Shown here one piece after another: positions 1 to 8,907 of a stretch of DNA of 44,306 bases (positions are counted from its first letter, which is position 1; every line of letters begins with the position of its first letter). A model generated the notes under the pieces. It was not told where the DNA came from. It saw only the letters and a list, made by a program, of their open reading frames with translations, and did no database searches. The DNA lies in contig JAEZUE010000035.1 in assembly GCA_023443455.1 (NCBI GenBank), forward strand, positions 1-44,306, in the 5' to 3' direction. The position numbers and the translations under genes are program-made. Source of the stretch: Verrucomicrobiota bacterium. GTDB lineage: Bacteria > Verrucomicrobiota > Verrucomicrobiia > Opitutales > Opitutaceae.

Positions 1-27
1 CGAAGGTCTTGGCGACCTTCGCTACGG
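1..27 (-). repeat. Half of a GTAG-family palindromic repeat (family A)
   Basis: The stretch reads, on the minus strand, GTAGCGAAGGTCGCCAAGAC and onward, and forms a short hairpin around GAAGGTC/GACCTTC. The same unit recurs as inverted pairs at 3603-3668 and 11589-11658. The window edge prevents seeing whether a partner arm lies to the left. Confidence 0.7.
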
Positions 28-261
28 CTTCTATCCGGGCCGATCCCCGAGATCAGTGGGCGAAATCTCGCCGCTCTGGCGAGCGACGCCACGCGTGGGA
101 CCGGCCGGAAGGCCGGAATGAAGGGGGCAAACTTTACACTCGGCCGAAACGATCCCTGAACCCAGCTGCACGTCTCCCGCCAGACCTGCACCAAGCCTTC
201 GCCCGCTGGGCGAGCGACAATGGGTTGGGGTGCTACCGATTGAACCCCAAAACGGCAATTG

Positions 262-394
262 AACCGCACAGAACGCAAAGATCGCAGAGAGAGAATTCAC
301 TGCGGCTTCGACATTGGGGTTCACCCAGCAGGTGAGCGCCCCAGTGGCGCTCATTCTGTTGGAAGAGCCTCCCCTTGCGATCCTTGCGGTTAAC
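262..394. repeat. Inverted pair of degenerate 9-bp repeats in a gene-less leader region
   Basis: Positions 262-293 hold about three 9-bp units of the type AACCGCACA, GAACGCAAA, GATCGCAGA. Positions 373-394 hold the complementary form (CTTGCGATC, CTTGCGGTT). Together they could pair into a stem. The whole 1-575 region carries no convincing gene: the frames that are open here have no recognisable protein and run into the esterase gene out of frame. I see no tRNA or clear promoter in it. Confidence 0.5.
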
Positions 395-575
395 CGCGAT
401 CTGCGGAATCAAGGTAGAATTCGACGACAACAGGCCATGGGAACCTTCGCTTCCACCGCCCGCGGAGAGTTCTACCCCGAATGTGCGAACGTTTTTGGGA
501 TCGTTGCCCCAGGAACGGCATACCGCGCCTTCAGGGATTGCCCGGCGTCGGCGGCCGCCTCCACCATCCCCGACC

Positions 576-1664
576 ATGTTCCTCCCGAAGAACCCGCTCT
601 TCGCGCTCCTGCTGGCCGCCGGGCTCTGTGGCCAAGCCCTCCTTGCCGCCGACTCCATGCAGACCATTCCCGCCAACGACTCGCGTTTCTGTTACGAAGG
701 CCGCTTCGACTTGGCCGCCGCCGCCGCGCCTGCCGTCATCTGGCAGGGAAGCCGCATCGCCATCGACTTCGAGGGCGAGCAACTCGCGCTGCGCTTCGAC
801 TGGTCCGAGGGACAAAATTTCTTCGACGTGACCGTCGACGATGCCACCGAGATCCTCGCGGTGAACGACGCCGGCCACTCCCGGCTGGAATTTCCGGGCA
901 AGCTCGGCCCGGGGCGTCACCGGCTCACGATCTTCAAGCGCACCGAGGCCGCCGCCGGCCACGCCCGTTTCCGCGGTATCGAGATCGCCGACGGCGCCCA
1001 CGCGTGGGTGCCGATGCCGCCGGCCTACAAGCTCAAGCTGCTTTTCATCGGCGACTCGATCACCGCGGGCGCCTGCAACGAAGACGGCACCGACGACCAG
1101 TGGGAGAACCGCGCCACCCACAACAACGCCAGGAGCTACGCCGCCCTCACCGCCGCCGCACTGCAGGCCGACTACCGCAACATCGCGGTCAGCGGCATGG
1201 GCATTGCCCTGGGGTGGGTCGAGCCGCTCGCCGGGCAGATCTGGGACCGCGTCTATCCGGTCGTGTCGTCGCCCAAGGCCGATCTCACCGAGTGGATACC
1301 GGACGTCGTCTGCGTGAACTTCGGCGAGAACGACTCATCCTTCTCCACTGCCAACAACCTCGAGTTCCCGACCGCCAAGTACATCGACGGCTACATCGCG
1401 CTGATCGAGGCGGTGCGCGCCGCCCATCCCGAGGCGCACATCGTGATCCTGCGCGGCGGCATGTTCGGCGGAGCCAAAGACGAGCGCCTCGCCAAAGCCT
1501 GGGGCGCCGTCGTGGAGAAACTAGAAGGCGACGACGCCAAGGTGCACCACTTCATCTTCGACCACTGGTCGACCACGCACCCGCGCGTCTCGGACACCAA
1601 GGCGATGTCGCACGAACTCCTGCGCTGGCTGAAGCGCCAGGAGTTCATGCGGGCGTACGAGTGA
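576..1664 (+). CDS. Secreted CE2-type SGNH esterase (acetylxylan esterase-like)
   Basis: A 362-residue protein. I chose the ATG at 576 because it begins a clean signal peptide (MFLPKNPLFALLLAAGLCGQ), whereas the upstream in-frame extension is Arg/Pro-rich and looks non-coding. The order is signal peptide (1-24), an N-terminal beta-rich jelly-roll-like domain (about 25-145) and an SGNH/GDSL hydrolase domain. The GDSL block is FIGDSITAG, with the nucleophile Ser about residue 157. The GxND block is GENDSS, and a C-terminal DHWSTTHP segment probably supplies the catalytic His. This two-domain order is typical of carbohydrate esterase family 2, which removes acetyl groups from plant polysaccharides outside the cytoplasm. 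It is monocistronic and convergent with the permease; the 107-bp array starts 22 bp after its stop. CE2 assignment is from pattern, not a search. Confidence 0.85.
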   Translation: MFLPKNPLFALLLAAGLCGQALLAADSMQTIPANDSRFCYEGRFDLAAAAAPAVIWQGSRIAIDFEGEQLALRFDWSEGQNFFDVTVDDATEILAVNDAGHSRLEFPGKLGPGRHRLTIFKRTEAAAGHARFRGIEIADGAHAWVPMPPAYKLKLLFIGDSITAGACNEDGTDDQWENRATHNNARSYAALTAAALQADYRNIAVSGMGIALGWVEPLAGQIWDRVYPVVSSPKADLTEWIPDVVCVNFGENDSSFSTANNLEFPTAKYIDGYIALIEAVRAAHPEAHIVILRGGMFGGAKDERLAKAWGAVVEKLEGDDAKVHHFIFDHWSTTHPRVSDTKAMSHELLRWLKRQEFMRAYE

Positions 1665-1686
1665 GAATCCGCCGACCCGCTCGCGT

Positions 1687-2202
1687 GTAGGTCCATGTCT
1701 GCGACTGGACCCGGCGGGCTCGGGCCATCGCCTTCGGCCCGAGCCCTGATGAACCGGTCGCAGACCGGTCCTACTCGCCGGTCATGCCTTCACCGTAGGT
1801 CCACGTCTCCGACTGGACCAGTTGGGGTCACGCCGGCATGCCAGACCGCATCCAACGGAACCGGTCGCAGACCGGCCCTACTCGCCGGTCATGCCTCCAC
1901 CGTAGGTCCACGTCTCCGATTGGACCAGTTGGGTTCACGCCGGCATGCCGGCCCGCATCCAACGGAACCGGTCGCAGACCGGTCCTACTCGCCAGTCATG
2001 CCTTCACCGCAGGTCCACGTCTCCGACTGGACCAGTTGGATTCACGCCGGCATGCCGGCCCGCATCTAACGGAACCGGTCGCAGACCGGTCCTACTCGCC
2101 AGTCATGCCTTCACCGCAGGTCCACGTCTCCGAATGGACCAGTTGGGGTCACGCCGGCATGCCAGACCTCATCCAACGGAACCGGTCGCAGACCGGTCCT
2201 AC
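1687..2202. repeat. 107-bp tandem array of GTAG...CTAC inverted repeats (family B), about five copies
   Basis: The motif GAACCGGTCGCAGACCGG recurs at 1751, 1858, 1965, 2072 and 2179, exactly 107 bp apart. Each unit opens with GTAGGTCC and an arm like GTCTCCGACTGGACC, and closes with the complementary arm ending GGTCCTAC, so each unit is itself an inverted repeat. A 20-bp spacer (TCGCCGGTCATGCCTTCACC) separates copies. The first copy has a different loop; copies four and five carry GCAG in place of GTAG. The array fills the gap between two convergent genes, ending 3 bp from the permease stop. A single related copy lies at 14749-14833. Confidence 0.9.
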
Positions 2203-2205
2203 CGC

Positions 2206-3543
2206 TCACCCGTGGAACGGGAAGATCTTGAAGAACTCCATGAAGAAGACGGCGGCGATGACGTAGCCGACCACGGAGAACGACCGGGCCTTGCCGGTGG
2301 CCAAGGCGAGCACCGCCGCGCAGATCAGACCCAGTCCGATCCCTTGCGAAATCGAGAACGTGAGCGGGATCGCGATGATCGTGAGCGCCGCCGGCGCCGC
2401 GATGCCGAAGTCCTTCATGTCGATCTCCACCGCCGACTGGAGCATGAACACGCCCACGATCACCAACGCCGGAGCGGTCGCCACAGCCGGCACGGCGAGA
2501 ATCACCGGAGTGAGAAACAGCGCCGCGAGCATCAATACCGCGGTGGTGATTGTCGTCAGCCCGGTGCGACCACCGGCTTCCACCCCGGACGCCGACTCGA
2601 TGTAGCTGACCACGGTCGAGGTGCCGAAGAGCGAACTGAGGATTGCCGCCACCGAATCGGCCACGAGCGCCCGACCGACCTTCGGCAGACGCCCCTGCGC
2701 ATCGAGGAAACCCGCGCGCTTCGTCACGCCGATGAGCGTGCCGATGTTGTCGAACATGTCGACGAGCAGGAGCGTGAGGATCAGCGGCAGCGTCTTCAAA
2801 AACTCGGCACCGTTGGTCAGGAAACCAAGGTCGAGCTTGAGGAAATGCGGCGCCGGCGAGGCCGGCAGCGAAAACCACGACGCGGGCAACGCCGTCACGT
2901 GGCCGCCATTGCCGTCCGGCACGACCAGACCGGCGAGCGTGACACCGACCACGCCCAGCACGATCGCACCCGGTACGCGCCAGGCGACCAGCACCGCGGT
3001 CAGGAAAATGCCGCCGAGGCAGAGCGCCACCGGCCCGCTCGCGAAATCGGCGTGGGTGACGAACGTCGCCGGACTGGCGACGACCACCCCGCCGTTCTTC
3101 AGCCCGATGAAGGCGATGAACACGCCGATGCCGCAGGTGATCGCGATCTTCAGCGGATAGGGAATCGCATCGACGATCCGCTCCCGCACCCCGGTGACCG
3201 AGAGCGCCAGAAACACGCAACCGTTCACAAACACCATGCCCAGCGCCTGCGACCACGGCACCCCGGCGCCGAGGCAGATCGAGAAGGTGAAGAAGGCGTT
3301 GATCCCCATGCCGGGCGCCAGCGCGATCGGGTAGTTGGTCAGCAACGCCATCAGCACCGTCGCCGTCGCCGCGCTCAACGCCGTGATCGTGACCAACGCC
3401 GCGCGGTCCATGCCGGCGTTGGCGAGGATCGCCGGATTGACCGCCAGCACATACGCCATGGCGGCGAAGGTCGTCAGGCCGGCCTGAAGTTCGCGACCGA
3501 CGGTCGTGCCGTTCTCACGCAGACGAAAGAAACGCGATAACAT
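2206..3543 (-). CDS. NCS2/AzgA-family purine (adenine/guanine/hypoxanthine) permease
   Basis: A 445-residue integral membrane protein of normal length for the AzgA/PbuG/GhxP branch of the NCS2 transporters, which import purine bases with protons. The N-terminus MLSRFFRLRENGTTVGRELQ followed by AGLTTFAAMAYVLAVNPAIL is the hallmark of this branch. APGMGINAFFTF (about residues 75-86) is the conserved AzgA motif in TM3. About twelve hydrophobic segments follow, with FDNIGTLIGV (about 264-273) and a conserved SATIVSY-like stretch near 297-312 (here GTSTVVSYIESASG). The exact substrate cannot be told from sequence. It is a single gene; no purine riboswitch was recognised upstream, where there is only a palindromic repeat. 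Confidence 0.92.
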   Translation of the reverse strand: MLSRFFRLRENGTTVGRELQAGLTTFAAMAYVLAVNPAILANAGMDRAALVTITALSAATATVLMALLTNYPIALAPGMGINAFFTFSICLGAGVPWSQALGMVFVNGCVFLALSVTGVRERIVDAIPYPLKIAITCGIGVFIAFIGLKNGGVVVASPATFVTHADFASGPVALCLGGIFLTAVLVAWRVPGAIVLGVVGVTLAGLVVPDGNGGHVTALPASWFSLPASPAPHFLKLDLGFLTNGAEFLKTLPLILTLLLVDMFDNIGTLIGVTKRAGFLDAQGRLPKVGRALVADSVAAILSSLFGTSTVVSYIESASGVEAGGRTGLTTITTAVLMLAALFLTPVILAVPAVATAPALVIVGVFMLQSAVEIDMKDFGIAAPAALTIIAIPLTFSISQGIGLGLICAAVLALATGKARSFSVVGYVIAAVFFMEFFKIFPFHG

Positions 3544-3602
3544 GGCGCAACTCTCCGCAAACCCGACGCCGGCCGGCGAGCCGGATTTCCAAGCGCCATA
3601 CC

Positions 3603-3668
3603 GTAGCGAAGGTCGCCAAGACCTTCGGTGGAGTCACAGAGGCCGAAACTCTTGGCGAGTTTCGCTAC
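3603..3668. repeat. REPIN-like inverted pair, family A
   Basis: Two arms facing each other, GTAGCGAAGGTCGCCAAGAC... and ...CTTGGCGAGTTTCGCTAC. The pair begins with GTAG and ends with CTAC. It sits between the permease start and the 3' end of the SUI1-family gene. Confidence 0.8.
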
Positions 3669-3706
3669 GACGTGGAGCGATGCGGTCCGCCTGACAGGCA
3701 AACATC

Positions 3707-3755
3707 ACCGTCCCCATCCTCCATCCAACATCGTCCATCCCCTATCCACCCGCCA
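3707..3755. repeat. Degenerate 7-bp tandem repeat (CCATCNN)
   Basis: Consecutive heptads from 3714 are CCATCCT, CCATCCA, ACATCGT, CCATCCC, CTATCCA. The CTA of the last full unit is the stop codon of the SUI1-family gene on the minus strand. The same family lies before dtd (35357-35398) and before the acyl-CoA dehydrogenase gene (42728-42762). Confidence 0.7.
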
Positions 3756-4140
3756 TGACCGGTTTGAAACCGGCCTCGGCGAGGATCGCCGCGATCGCCT
3801 CGCGTTTGTCGCCCTGGATCTCGATGCACCCGTCGCGCACGGTGCCGCCCGCGCCGCACGCCCGCTGCATCTTCTTCGCGAGCGCCTCCTTCTCCGGCAG
3901 ACCGATGCCGACGAAGCCGGACACGGTCGTCACCGTCTTGCCGCCACGGCCGGCCTTTTCCCGCCGGATCTCGACCCGGCCCCGGTTCTTCTTCTCCTCC
4001 TTGGCCGCGCCCACGGCCGGCGAATTCGGAGCGGGTTGCGAGGTCTGCGCCGGCAGGCCGAGCGAGCTGAGGGAGCCGAAGGGGTTCTGGCCCAGCGGAG
4101 AACCGGAGCCGTCGGTGGCGATGCGGGGCGATTTGCTCAT
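3742..4140 (-). CDS. SUI1/YciH-family translation initiation factor-like protein
   Basis: A 132-residue protein. The first about 50 residues are a low-complexity Gly/Ser/Pro/Ala linker. The rest is a SUI1 (eIF1-like) domain, with basic RVEIRREKAGRGGKTVTTVSG followed by KKMQRACGAGGTVRDGCIEI and a C-terminal GDKREAIAAILAEAGFKPV. The CGAGGTV/KDG-type core and the R-G-GK-T loop are the family signature. Bacterial YciH-like members bind the small ribosomal subunit and affect start-codon discrimination; that role is family knowledge. It stands alone, and its stop codon lies in a 7-bp repeat tract. Confidence 0.93.
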   Translation of the reverse strand: MSKSPRIATDGSGSPLGQNPFGSLSSLGLPAQTSQPAPNSPAVGAAKEEKKNRGRVEIRREKAGRGGKTVTTVSGFVGIGLPEKEALAKKMQRACGAGGTVRDGCIEIQGDKREAIAAILAEAGFKPVMAGG

Positions 4141-4241
4141 GGTAAACGCCCTGCACGATCATGATCCGCCGCGCCCTGCCAACTCGAATGAGCAAAGCGA
4201 CCACCTGTCCCGGTCATCACCAAGGGGCGAACATTTTCGCG

Positions 4242-4294
4242 GTAGGGCGAGGCGTCCTCGCCGAGCCGCGGCTCACCGGGACGGTTCGCCCTAC
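4242..4294. repeat. REPIN-like inverted repeat, family D, in the gap before sucA
   Basis: Begins GTAGGGCGAGGCGTCCTCGC and ends TTCGCCCTAC, with an inner palindrome around CCGCGG. The gene-less gap 4141-4573 otherwise shows nothing I can support: no tRNA and no terminator with a T-run. Confidence 0.75.
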
Positions 4295-4573
4295 CAACGG
4301 ACACAATCACCTTCAGACGACGTTCCCGATTCATGATCCCGCCCGCCCTGCCACCCGCCACTCCGCGCTATTAGGCCGGCTGAACCTGCGCGCGGCGCCA
4401 TGAGTCGGACTTCAAAACGCGGAGACACGCCCCTGCGCCATTGAGAACCGGGCCGTTTCCCCCGACACTCCGCCACCGATGAAAGCCACGGCCTTCGCCC
4501 GACCGCACGATCCAGCGCCTGCCCGCGCTGCCGGCGGGCGCCGTCCGCCGCCCCCTTTCCCGCGTCTCGCACC

Positions 4574-7309
4574 ATGAGCACCTCCTCGTTCGCCACCCCG
4601 TTCAACGCCGAACTTCTCGACCAATATTACCAGCGCTGGCTCGACAATCCGGCCGCCGTCGACGCGCAATGGCGCGCCTTCTTCGAGGGCTTCACCCTCG
4701 CCGCCAACGGCGGCACCGCCGCACTCCTCGCCGGCGCGGGCGACAACGAGGCGAGCAAGGCCGAGAAGAAGCAGGCCCGCGTCGACAGCCTCATCTTCCA
4801 CTACCGCTCGATCGGCCACCTGCAGGCCCACCTCGACCCGCTCGCCCCGCCGCCGCCGCCGCACCAGCGCCTCTCCCTCGCCGAATACGGCCTGGGCGAC
4901 GACGACCTCGAGGTGCCCTTCAACGTCGGCCACTACCTCTCCGGCGGCGCGATGAAGCTGCGCGACATCGTCGGCAACCTCCACCGCACCTACTGCGGCC
5001 ATGTCGGCGTCGAGTACATCCACATTCAGGACACCGACGTGCGCCGCTGGCTGCAGTCGCGCATGGAACCGGTGTTCAACCAGCCCTCGTTCGAGAAGGC
5101 CCAGAAGCTGCGCATCCTCCGGCGTCTCCACAAGGCCGAGACCTTCGAGCGCTTCCTCCACACGCGTTTCCTCGGCCAGAAACGCTTCTCCCTCGAGGGC
5201 GCGGAGACGCTCATCCCGCTGCTCGACACGCTCGTCGAGTTCAGCCCGGCCCTCGGCGTGCGCGAGATCGTGCTCGGCATGGCCCACCGCGGCCGCCTCA
5301 CCGTGCTCGCCGGGGTGTTCCGCAAGAGCTACGAGTTCATGTTCGAGGAGTTCTCCGAGAACTACCTGCCCGACACCGTCGCGGGCGACGGCGACGTCAA
5401 ATACCACCTCGGCTACGAGACCGAGGTCACCACGACCTCCGGCCACCAGGTCGGGCTGCGCCTCGCCGCCAACCCCTCGCACCTCGAGGCCGTCAACCCG
5501 GTCGTGCAGGGCAAGACCCGCGCCCGCCAGCGCATCGTCGGCGACCCGCAGCGCAAGAAGGTCGTGCCGCTGCTCATCCACGGCGACGCCGCCTTTGCCG
5601 GCCAGGGCATCGTGGCCGAGACGCTCAACTTCTCCCAGCTGCCCGGCTACCGCACCGGCGGCACCGTGCACGTCGTCGTGAACAACCAGATCGGCTTCAC
5701 GACCAACCCGACCGAGTCGCGTTCGAGCCAATACTGCACCGACATCGCGAAGATGATCGAGGCCCCGATCTTCCATGTGAACGGCGACCACCCCGAGCAC
5801 GTCTGCATGGTCGCCGAGCTCGCGCTCGAGTTCCGCCAGCAGTTCGGCCGCGACGTCGTGATCGACATGTATTGTTATCGTCGCCACGGCCACAACGAGG
5901 CCGACGAGCCCGCCTTCACCCAGCCCGTGCTCTACCGCAAGATCGCCGCCCATCCGGCCATCTCCGAACAGTACGGCCAGCGCCTCGTCGCCGAGGGCAC
6001 GCTCACCCAGCCCGAGGCCGAGGCGCTCAAGCACGAGTACCTCGCCGGCCTCGAGGAGGCCCTCGCCAAGGTCAAGAAGGCCGCGCAGAACAAGGCCGAC
6101 GCCCGGGCCCAGCTCGCCGGCTCTACCGGCCGTTTCCAGCCGCCCTACTCCTTCAACCCGGCCGCGACCGCCGTGCCCCGCGCCCTCGTCGAACAGGCCG
6201 TGCGCGGGCTCACGACCCTGCCCGAGACCTTCCGCCCCAATCCCAAGATCAAGCGCCTCATCGAGACCCGCGCCAAGGCCCTCGAAGGCCACCCGATCGA
6301 CTGGGCCACGGGCGAATCCCTCGCCTTCGCCACGCTCCTGCTCGAACAGACGCCCGTGCGCCTCTCCGGCCAGGATGTCGAGCGCGGCACCTTCAGCCAG
6401 CGCCACTGCGTGCTCAACGACGTCGAGACCAACGAGAAGTATTCGCCGCTCAAGCACCTCGGCGGCGAACAGGCGCAGTTCTGCGTGTACAACTCCTCGC
6501 TCTCCGAGGCCGCCGTGCTCGGTTTCGACTATGGCTACTCGCTCGACTACCCCTCGATGCTCTGCATCTGGGAGGCCCAGTTCGGCGACTTCGCCAACGG
6601 TGCGCAGGCGATCATCGACCAGTTCATCAGTTCGGCCGAATCCAAGTGGCAACGCCACAGCGGCATCGTGATGCTGCTGCCCCACGGCTACGAGGGCCAG
6701 GGCCCGGAGCATTCCTCGGCCCGCCTCGAGCGTTTCCTCCAGCTCTGCGCCGAGAACAACATCCAGGTCTGCAACCTCACCACGCCGGCGCAGATCTTCC
6801 ACGCGCTGCGCCGCCAGATGCGCCGCGACTTCAAGAAGCCGCTGGTCGTCATGTCGCCGAAGAGCCTCCTGCGCAACCCGGCCGCCGTCTCGCACCTCGA
6901 CGACCTCACCACCGGCCAATTCCAGGAGATCATCGACGACGCCGACGCCAAGGGCGCCGAGCAGCGAGTCATCCTCTGTTCGGGCAAGATCTACTACGAC
7001 CTCCTCGACCAGCGCACCAAGCGGGGCGCCACGGATACCGCCATCGTGCGCGTCGAGCAGCTCTACCCGCTGCACACCGAACGCCTCGCCCAGCTCGCCG
7101 CGAAATACGCCAAGGCGAAGCTGGTCTGGGCCCAGGACGAGTCGCAGAACATGGGCGCGTGGAGCTTCATCGCCCCGCAACTCGAGGAGATCTTCGGCCG
7201 CAAGCCCGCCTATGCCGGCCGCGACGCCTCGGCCAGCCCGGCCGTGGGCGCCCTCGCCCTCCACAAGCTCGAGCAAGCCGCCCTGCTCGAACAAGCCTTC
7301 ACGCTCTGA
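4574..7309 (+). CDS. sucA: 2-oxoglutarate dehydrogenase E1 component
   Basis: A 911-residue thiamine-diphosphate enzyme that decarboxylates 2-oxoglutarate and hands the succinyl group to E2. It is the first gene of the complex, ahead of sucB and lpdA. Visible family marks are an N-terminal helix (ELLDQYYQRWLDNPAAVDAQ) typical of SucA rather than pyruvate E1, GMAHRGRLTVLAG (about residues 235-247), HGDAAFAGQG (about 336-345), NNQIGFTTNP (TPP/Mg loop) and, in the C-terminal half, LLPHGYEGQGPEHSSARLER. Length is normal. The strong codon bias of this strand creates a very long opposite-strand open frame that is not a gene. Confidence 0.97.
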   Translation: MSTSSFATPFNAELLDQYYQRWLDNPAAVDAQWRAFFEGFTLAANGGTAALLAGAGDNEASKAEKKQARVDSLIFHYRSIGHLQAHLDPLAPPPPPHQRLSLAEYGLGDDDLEVPFNVGHYLSGGAMKLRDIVGNLHRTYCGHVGVEYIHIQDTDVRRWLQSRMEPVFNQPSFEKAQKLRILRRLHKAETFERFLHTRFLGQKRFSLEGAETLIPLLDTLVEFSPALGVREIVLGMAHRGRLTVLAGVFRKSYEFMFEEFSENYLPDTVAGDGDVKYHLGYETEVTTTSGHQVGLRLAANPSHLEAVNPVVQGKTRARQRIVGDPQRKKVVPLLIHGDAAFAGQGIVAETLNFSQLPGYRTGGTVHVVVNNQIGFTTNPTESRSSQYCTDIAKMIEAPIFHVNGDHPEHVCMVAELALEFRQQFGRDVVIDMYCYRRHGHNEADEPAFTQPVLYRKIAAHPAISEQYGQRLVAEGTLTQPEAEALKHEYLAGLEEALAKVKKAAQNKADARAQLAGSTGRFQPPYSFNPAATAVPRALVEQAVRGLTTLPETFRPNPKIKRLIETRAKALEGHPIDWATGESLAFATLLLEQTPVRLSGQDVERGTFSQRHCVLNDVETNEKYSPLKHLGGEQAQFCVYNSSLSEAAVLGFDYGYSLDYPSMLCIWEAQFGDFANGAQAIIDQFISSAESKWQRHSGIVMLLPHGYEGQGPEHSSARLERFLQLCAENNIQVCNLTTPAQIFHALRRQMRRDFKKPLVVMSPKSLLRNPAAVSHLDDLTTGQFQEIIDDADAKGAEQRVILCSGKIYYDLLDQRTKRGATDTAIVRVEQLYPLHTERLAQLAAKYAKAKLVWAQDESQNMGAWSFIAPQLEEIFGRKPAYAGRDASASPAVGALALHKLEQAALLEQAFTL

Positions 7310-7315
7310 GCATCT

Positions 7316-7420
7316 CGAATTTGGGTTTCCGAATTTCGTTTTCCCGATACCACTGAAGCACCCCCATCGCAGCCACGATACCACTGAAACCACTGATGAA
7401 CACTGATTCACACTAATGGA
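7316..7420. repeat. Degenerate short-period tandem repeats after sucA
   Basis: Positions 7316-7350 read in heptads (CGAATTT, GGGTTTC, CGAATTT, CGTTTTC). Positions 7368-7420 hold 9-10-bp units of the type ACCACTGAAA, CCACTGATGA, ACACTGATTC, ACACTAATGG. They occupy the sucA-sucB gap (7310-7667), which also holds one REPIN and another heptad tract and no gene. Confidence 0.55.
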
Positions 7421-7441
7421 GAAGCCGACGGCTCGCTGCCT

Positions 7442-7515
7442 GTAGGAGCCTGCTCGCAGGCGATACACTGTCCTCACATCCCTCGGCCATGAATCGCCTG
7501 CAAGCAGGCTCCTAC
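7442..7515. repeat. REPIN-like inverted pair, family C
   Basis: Arms GTAGGAGCCTGCTCGCAGGC and GCCTGCAAGCAGGCTCCTAC face each other around a 34-bp loop. The same arm recurs inside nifE (24259-24310) and at 26437-26463. Confidence 0.85.
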
Positions 7516-7630
7516 ACAAAGCCGTTCAGCATCCGAATCAGAACCCGTTAGTGCGCCCTAGTGGTTCTATCTCTGCTTCCTAAAGCACTGCCCTCCGTTT
7601 AGCATCGGGCAGCGATTCCATTATCCAAAC

Positions 7631-7667
7631 CTTCCCGCCTTCCGCGTTCCCCTCTCCGCTTCCCGCC
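7631..7667. repeat. Heptad repeat immediately before the sucB start codon
   Basis: CTTCCCG, CCTTCCG, CGTTCCC, CTCTCCG, CTTCCCG run without gaps from 7631 to 7665, two bases before the sucB ATG. The tract is pure pyrimidine/GC and contains no Shine-Dalgarno-like purine run, so it occupies the place where a ribosome binding site would be. Confidence 0.65.
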
Positions 7668-8903
7668 ATGTCCCTCCAGGTCAAAATCCCGCCCCTTGGT
7701 GAATCCATCGCTTCCGGCATCCTCGCGAAATGGCACGTCCAGAACGGCGCCACCGTGAAGAAGGACCAGCCGCTCTTCGAATTGGAGACCGACAAGATCA
7801 CCTCGGAAGGCGTCGCCGAGTGCGACGGCATCATCACCCTCGTCGCCGCCGAAGGCGCCGAGGTGAAGATCGGCGAGGTCGTCGCGACCCTCGACGCGAA
7901 ACCGGAAACCGGAGACCGGAAACCGGAAACTCCCGCCTCTCCGCCAACCTCCGCTCCGGCTTCTGTCTCTCCGGTTTCCCCAGCGGTACGCCGTCTCGCC
8001 GAGGAGACCAAGATCGATCCGGCCACCGTCGCCGGTTCCGGCAAGGCCGGCCGCGTGACCAAGGGCGACATGATCGCCGCGGCCGAGACCGCGGCGACGA
8101 AACCGGAAAGCGGAGACCGGAAAGCGGAAACAACATCACAGCAACCGGCGGCCCCCTCCTCTCCCTCTCCCGTTTCCAGTCTCAGGTCTCCGGTCTCCCC
8201 TGGAGCCCGCCAGACACGCCGCAAGATGACGCCCCTGCGCGCGAAAATCGCGGAGCGCCTCGTGCAGGCAAAGAACCAGACGGCCATGCTCACCACCTTC
8301 AACGAGGTGGACATGTCCGCTATCAACGACCTGCGTGCCCGCTACAAGGATGCGTTCCTCAAAAAGCACGGCGTGAAGCTCGGGTTCATGTCGCTCTTCG
8401 TGAAGGCCGCCGTGCACGCCCTGCGCGAAGTACCGGCCGTCAACGCCAGCCTCGACGGCGACACGATCGTCCAGAACAGCTACTACGACATCGGCGTGGC
8501 GGTCTCGACCGAGCGCGGACTCATGGTCCCGACCCTGCGCGATTGCGACAGCAAGAGCCTCGCCGAGCTCGAGAAGGACATCGGCGCCTACGCCGTGAAG
8601 GCGCGCGACGGGAAGATCGGCCTCGACGACCTGCAGGGCGGCGTCTTCACGATCACCAACGGCGGCACCTTCGGTTCGCTGCTCTCCACACCGATCCTCA
8701 ATCCCCCGCAGTGCGGCATCCTCGGCATGCACGCCATCAACGACCGCCCGGTCGCCGTCGACGGCCAGGTCGTCATCCGCCCGATGATGTATCTCGCCCT
8801 CAGCTACGACCACCGCCTCGTCGACGGCAAGGAGGCCGTAACCTTCCTCGTGAAGATCAAGCAGGCCATCGAGGACCCCGCCCGCCTGCTGTTGGGCGTG
8901 TAG
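7668..8903 (+). CDS. sucB: Dihydrolipoyllysine succinyltransferase (E2 of 2-oxoglutarate dehydrogenase)
   Basis: A 411-residue E2 protein. It has a lipoyl domain (1-77) with lipoyl Lys43 in ETDKITSEG, a peripheral-subunit (E3/E1) binding domain (about 104-138, SPAVRRLAEETKIDPATVAG) and a catalytic domain (about 185-411) with SYDHRLVDGKE, in which His382 and Asp386 are the active-site pair. It accepts the succinyl group from SucA's product and transfers it to CoA. The linkers on both sides of the binding domain (about 78-89, 145-156 and 164-178) are encoded by 7-bp repeat tracts, giving KPETGDRKPET- and KPESGDRKAET-like peptides. Linkers tolerate such additions, so the enzyme should work. Confidence 0.96.
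   Translation: MSLQVKIPPLGESIASGILAKWHVQNGATVKKDQPLFELETDKITSEGVAECDGIITLVAAEGAEVKIGEVVATLDAKPETGDRKPETPASPPTSAPASVSPVSPAVRRLAEETKIDPATVAGSGKAGRVTKGDMIAAAETAATKPESGDRKAETTSQQPAAPSSPSPVSSLRSPVSPGARQTRRKMTPLRAKIAERLVQAKNQTAMLTTFNEVDMSAINDLRARYKDAFLKKHGVKLGFMSLFVKAAVHALREVPAVNASLDGDTIVQNSYYDIGVAVSTERGLMVPTLRDCDSKSLAELEKDIGAYAVKARDGKIGLDDLQGGVFTITNGGTFGSLLSTPILNPPQCGILGMHAINDRPVAVDGQVVIRPMMYLALSYDHRLVDGKEAVTFLVKIKQAIEDPARLLLGV
7898..8203 (+). repeat. Three heptad-repeat blocks read in frame in the sucB linkers
   Basis: Block 1 (7898-7930) is GAAACCG, GAAACCG, GAGACCG, GAAACCG, GAAAC. Block 2 (8099-8131) is GAAACCG, GAAAGCG, GAGACCG, GAAAGCG, GAAAC. Block 3 (about 8154-8203) is the complementary form (CCGTTTC, CAGTCTC, AGGTCTC, CGGTCTC), so blocks 2 and 3 can pair. 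The first two match almost base for base the tract inside lpdA at 9755-9785. Confidence 0.85.
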
Positions 8904-8907
8904 CCCA

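Noticed and set aside
9..354. Small genes in the left 350 bases
   Set aside because: Open frames on both strands overlap each other, contain repeat sequence and give Arg/Pro-rich products with no recognisable feature.
1687..2202. CRISPR array
   Set aside because: The whole 107-bp unit repeats, including the 20-bp spacer, so there are no unique spacers, and no cas gene is nearby.
1945..3540. A 531-codon open frame on the plus strand over the permease gene
   Set aside because: Arg/His/Asp-rich shadow of the permease coding sequence; it also starts inside the repeat array.
4412..7519. A 1035-codon open frame on the minus strand
   Set aside because: It is the complement of sucA; high GC at third positions removes stops. 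The product is Leu/Glu/Val/Gly-rich and matches no family.
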